The notes under the pieces are model-generated. The model searched no databases, was not told the DNA's origin, and saw only the letters and a list, made by a program, of their open reading frames with translations. Below are positions 61,597-64,000 of a stretch of 64,000 nt of DNA, one piece after another. Position numbers and translations under genes: made by a program. The stretch is taken from assembly GCF_009193175.1 (NCBI RefSeq), contig NZ_VUKE01000002.1:62001-126000 (forward strand), in the 5' to 3' direction. The number at the start of each line of letters is the position of its first letter. Within the stretch, counting starts at the first letter, position 1. Source of the DNA: Georgenia ruanii. Lineage in GTDB: Bacteria > Actinomycetota > Actinomycetes > Actinomycetales > Actinomycetaceae.

Positions 61597-62574
61597 GTGA
61601 CCACCTCACCGCAGCCGAGACCCACGCCCCGGGTGGTGGCCGTGGTGGTCGCCTACAACCGGCGCGACCTGCTCGCCCAGACCCTCGACGGGCTGGCCGC
61701 CCAGAGCCGGGCCTGCGACGCCGTCGTGGTGGTCGACAACGCCTCCACCGATGGCTCGGGGGCCGCCGCGCGGGCGCACGCCCTCGGCCCCGACGTCGTC
61801 ACGCTGCCCCGCAACACCGGCGGCGCGGGTGGCTTCGCGGCCGGGATCGCGCACGCCCTGCAGAGCCACCGCGCCGACCTCGTGTGGATCATGGACGACG
61901 ACACCGTCCCGACGCCCGCGGCGCTCGAGGCGCTGCTGGCCGCCCGCGCCGCCTATCCCGGCGAGCCGGCCGTGCTCGCCTCCCGGGTGGTCTGGCACGA
62001 CGGCCGGGACCACCCGATGAACACCCCGCGCGAGCGCCCGCTGGTCTCCGGTGACCTCGCCCTCAAGGCCCGGGCGGTGGGCGCGGTCCAGATCCGGTCG
62101 GCCTCCTTCGTCTCGCTGCTGCTGGACGCGCGGGCGGTGCGCGCCCACGGCCTGCCGGTGGCGGCGTACTTCCTGTGGAACGACGACTTCGAGTACACCG
62201 CCCGGCTGCTGCGCCGCCGCGTCGGGCTGTACGTGACCGGCTCGGTGGTGCGCCACCTCACCAAGACCTTCGGCTCCACCGACGCCGACCCGGGGGAGCG
62301 CTTCCGCTTCGAGGTCCGCAACAAGCTCTGGCTCTTCGCCCGCTCCCGGGCGCTGGACCCGGTCGGCGCCGTGCTCTACGGCGGCTCGAGCGTGCTGCGC
62401 TGGGCGCGCACGATCGCCCGGTCCCGGCAGCGCCGCGTGGTGCTGCGCGCCGGGTGGCGCGGCCTGCGCGAGGGCCTGGGCAGCCGGCCGGCGTCGACCA
62501 CGGCGGAGCTGGCCGGGCTCGGCCCGGTCAGCGCCGAGGTCGCGGAGGTCGAGCGGGGAGCCGGCCGTGGCTGA
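61597..62574 (+). CDS. GT2 glycosyltransferase (GlfT2/rhamnosyltransferase-like)
   Basis: The 325-residue GT-A protein has VVAVVVAYNRRDLLAQTLDGL, VVVDNASTDGSG, and VWIMDDDTVP as the metal-binding motif. FLWNDDFEYTARL supplies the catalytic base (WxDDxE). This pattern is shared with galactofuranosyl- and rhamnosyltransferases. The GTG has CAGGAG six bases upstream. The next glycosyltransferase overlaps its stop by eight bases. Confidence 0.85.
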   Translation: MTTSPQPRPTPRVVAVVVAYNRRDLLAQTLDGLAAQSRACDAVVVVDNASTDGSGAAARAHALGPDVVTLPRNTGGAGGFAAGIAHALQSHRADLVWIMDDDTVPTPAALEALLAARAAYPGEPAVLASRVVWHDGRDHPMNTPRERPLVSGDLALKARAVGAVQIRSASFVSLLLDARAVRAHGLPVAAYFLWNDDFEYTARLLRRRVGLYVTGSVVRHLTKTFGSTDADPGERFRFEVRNKLWLFARSRALDPVGAVLYGGSSVLRWARTIARSRQRRVVLRAGWRGLREGLGSRPASTTAELAGLGPVSAEVAEVERGAGRG

Positions 62575-63457
62575 GCGCGGCGTTGGTGAGCCGGGCGCCG
62601 GCGGGCGCGCCGGCGACGCGGCCCGGCCGGCCCCGTTCAGCGTGCTGCTGCCGGTCTACGCCGGCGACGACGCGGTCGCCTTCCGGCGGGCGGTGCGCTC
62701 CGCCACGGTGGAGCAGGAGCTGCCGCCGGACGAGCTCGTCGTCGTGCGCGACGGCCCGGTCGGCGCGGCGCTGCGCGCCGCCCTGCGCGACCTGATCGCC
62801 CCCGGCGCGGCCTCCCCGGCGGGCGAGGTGCCCGTCCGCGTCGTCGAGCTCGCCAGGAACGAGGGCCTGGCGTGCGCGCTCGAGCGGGGCCTGGCCGCCT
62901 GCGCCCACGAGATCGTCGCCCGCGCCGACGCCGACGACATCTCCCTCCCCGGGCGCTTCGCCACCCAGATCCCGCTCGTGGCGGCGGGGCTGGACCTGCT
63001 CGGCTCGGCCATCACGGAGTTCGACGACGACGAGCACTGCCTGGGCCTGACGCGGGTCCTGCCCGCCGAGCCGGCCGAGATCGCCGCGACCGCCCGCTTC
63101 CGGGACCCGTTCAACCACCCCTCCGTGGTGTACCGCCGCTCCGCCGTCCAGGCCGCGGGGGGCTACCGGCACCTGGACCTCATGGAGGACTACTGGCTCT
63201 TCGCCCGGATGATCGCGGCCGGGGCCCGGGTGGGGAACGTCGCGGAGCCGCTGGTGCTCTACCGGGTCGGAGCCGGCGCGTACCGACGCCGCGGCGGCTG
63301 GCGGCTGCTGCGTTCCGAGGTGGCGCTGCAGCGCCGCTTCCGGGCGGCCCGCTTCACCACCCGGGGGCAGTTCCTGCGGAACGTGGTGGTGCGGGGCGGC
63401 TACCGCCTGGTGCCGGAGCGGCTGCGCAAGGCGGCGTACCGGCGGATGGTCGCCTGA
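62567..63457 (+). CDS. GT2 glycosyltransferase
   Basis: The 296-residue GT-A protein has FSVLLPVYAGDDAVAFRRAV, VVRDGPVG, ARADADDISLPGRF as the DxD region, and DLMEDYWLFARMI as the catalytic-base region. The GTG has CGGGGAG six bases upstream and overlaps the preceding gene, so the two act in one assembly step series. The transferred sugar is unknown. Confidence 0.85.
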   Translation: MAERGVGEPGAGGRAGDAARPAPFSVLLPVYAGDDAVAFRRAVRSATVEQELPPDELVVVRDGPVGAALRAALRDLIAPGAASPAGEVPVRVVELARNEGLACALERGLAACAHEIVARADADDISLPGRFATQIPLVAAGLDLLGSAITEFDDDEHCLGLTRVLPAEPAEIAATARFRDPFNHPSVVYRRSAVQAAGGYRHLDLMEDYWLFARMIAAGARVGNVAEPLVLYRVGAGAYRRRGGWRLLRSEVALQRRFRAARFTTRGQFLRNVVVRGGYRLVPERLRKAAYRRMVA

Positions 63458-63568
63458 GGTCGGCGCGGGTGGAGGAGGTCACCGCCTGCCGGCGGTGAGG
63501 CGCGCCGAGCGTCGGCCCCGGGGCCGGTAGCCTGCGTTGGTTCGGGTGTGGAGAGCGGGGAGTAGTCG

Positions 63569-64000
63569 ATGTCGTGGTGGTCGGGGCTGGACGAGGCCGC
63601 CGTGCTCACCGCGTTCCTGTTCCTTCCCGGCCTGCTCGTCGGGGCCGTGCTGGGCCTGCGCCGCGTGGTGCTGCTGGCCGCCGCCCCCGGCCTCAGCGTG
63701 GCGATCCTCGGTCTGGTGCCCGTGCTGCTCGCGCCGACGGGCGTCGCGTGGAACCCGGCCAGCGCCGTCGTCTCCGCCCTGGTGGTCGCGGTCCTCTTCG
63801 CGGCCCTGCGTCGGGCGTTCCGGCGCGGCTGGCGGGTGGGCGCCGAACCGGGCCCGGCGGTGTGGCCGGTGCTGGTGGCCGTGGTCCTCGCGGCGCCGTT
63901 CGCCGCCCTCCCGATGAAGAACGGCATGGCGATGCCGGACCTGCCGCCCCAGACCTGGGACGCGGTCTTCCACCTCAACGGCATCCGCGCGATCGTCGAG
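63569..64000 (+). CDS. DUF6541-family membrane protein, N-terminal part (3' end outside window)
   Basis: 144 codons remain open to the window edge. The protein begins MSWWSGLDEAAVLTAFLFLPG and, after three or four helices, reads PPQTWDAVFHLNGIRAIVE, which aligns with EQAWDAVFHLNALALVRE in the full-length member at 59486. It is the third DUF6541 gene of the window, in the same orientation as the glycosyltransferases before it. GGGGAG lies 6-8 bases upstream of the ATG. Confidence 0.8.
   Translation, partial: MSWWSGLDEAAVLTAFLFLPGLLVGAVLGLRRVVLLAAAPGLSVAILGLVPVLLAPTGVAWNPASAVVSALVVAVLFAALRRAFRRGWRVGAEPGPAVWPVLVAVVLAAPFAALPMKNGMAMPDLPPQTWDAVFHLNGIRAIVE

Noticed and set aside
1-64000. CRISPR arrays, rRNA, tRNA genes and intact insertion sequences
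   Set aside because: None were seen on reading through; the repeats found are CWB2 coding repeats, hairpins, one long direct repeat and IS fragments.

Overview
This is a high-GC window with GTG/TTG starts next to ATG. It carries LytR-CpsA-Psr (LCP) ligases, NlpC/P60 and amidase wall enzymes, DUF6541 membrane proteins and many secreted proteins with three cell-wall-binding repeat 2 modules (CWB2, PF04122). Together these point to a Gram-positive actinobacterium, probably Micrococcales-like; I cannot name the genus from sequence alone.

Most of the window (2-17612 and 35918-64000) is a cell-envelope locus. It mixes surface-polysaccharide genes (UDP-sugar dehydrogenases, a WbpB/E/D-type amino-sugar cassette, a UDP-GlcNAc 2-epimerase, at least seven glycosyltransferases, a flippase, O-acyltransferases, DUF6541 proteins and two LCP polymer ligases) with eight CWB2 proteins. 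The CWB2 proteins are a subtilase, an NlpC/P60 enzyme, an amidase, two paralogous S-layer-like proteins, a five-FnIII protein and two short binders. In the known CWB2 system the modules bind a wall-linked anionic polymer. Having polymer synthesis, polymer ligation and CWB2 proteins side by side suggests one anchoring system. The cassette, the epimerase and a WecC/WbpA-type dehydrogenase could together make UDP-ManNAc3NAcA-type sugar.

An 18-kb catabolic segment (about 17613-35557) interrupts this locus. A nine-gene minus-strand cluster (18-28 kb) encodes a Baeyer-Villiger-type monooxygenase, an MFS transporter, an aldehyde dehydrogenase, an FMNH2-dependent LLM monooxygenase, a class III CoA-transferase, a MaoC-like hydratase, an FMN reductase, a 3-hydroxyacyl-CoA dehydrogenase and an OsmC-like protein. 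A divergent plus-strand cluster (28-35 kb) encodes a complete branched-chain-type ABC importer, a PucR-family regulator and an enoyl-CoA hydratase. The likely job is import, oxygenation and CoA-dependent beta-oxidation of a small ketone-like substrate.

The segment is bracketed by direct copies of the 3' part of the WbpB-like gene (17241-17612 intact, 35558-35917 broken). An IS21 transposase remnant lies just inside the right copy, so the segment looks acquired. A second scar of IS30 and IS3 remnants (40741-41413) lies behind the first S-layer gene.

The two S-layer-like genes (38818 and 50150) share a signal peptide and a 5' leader in which the Shine-Dalgarno sequence sits inside a perfect small inverted repeat.
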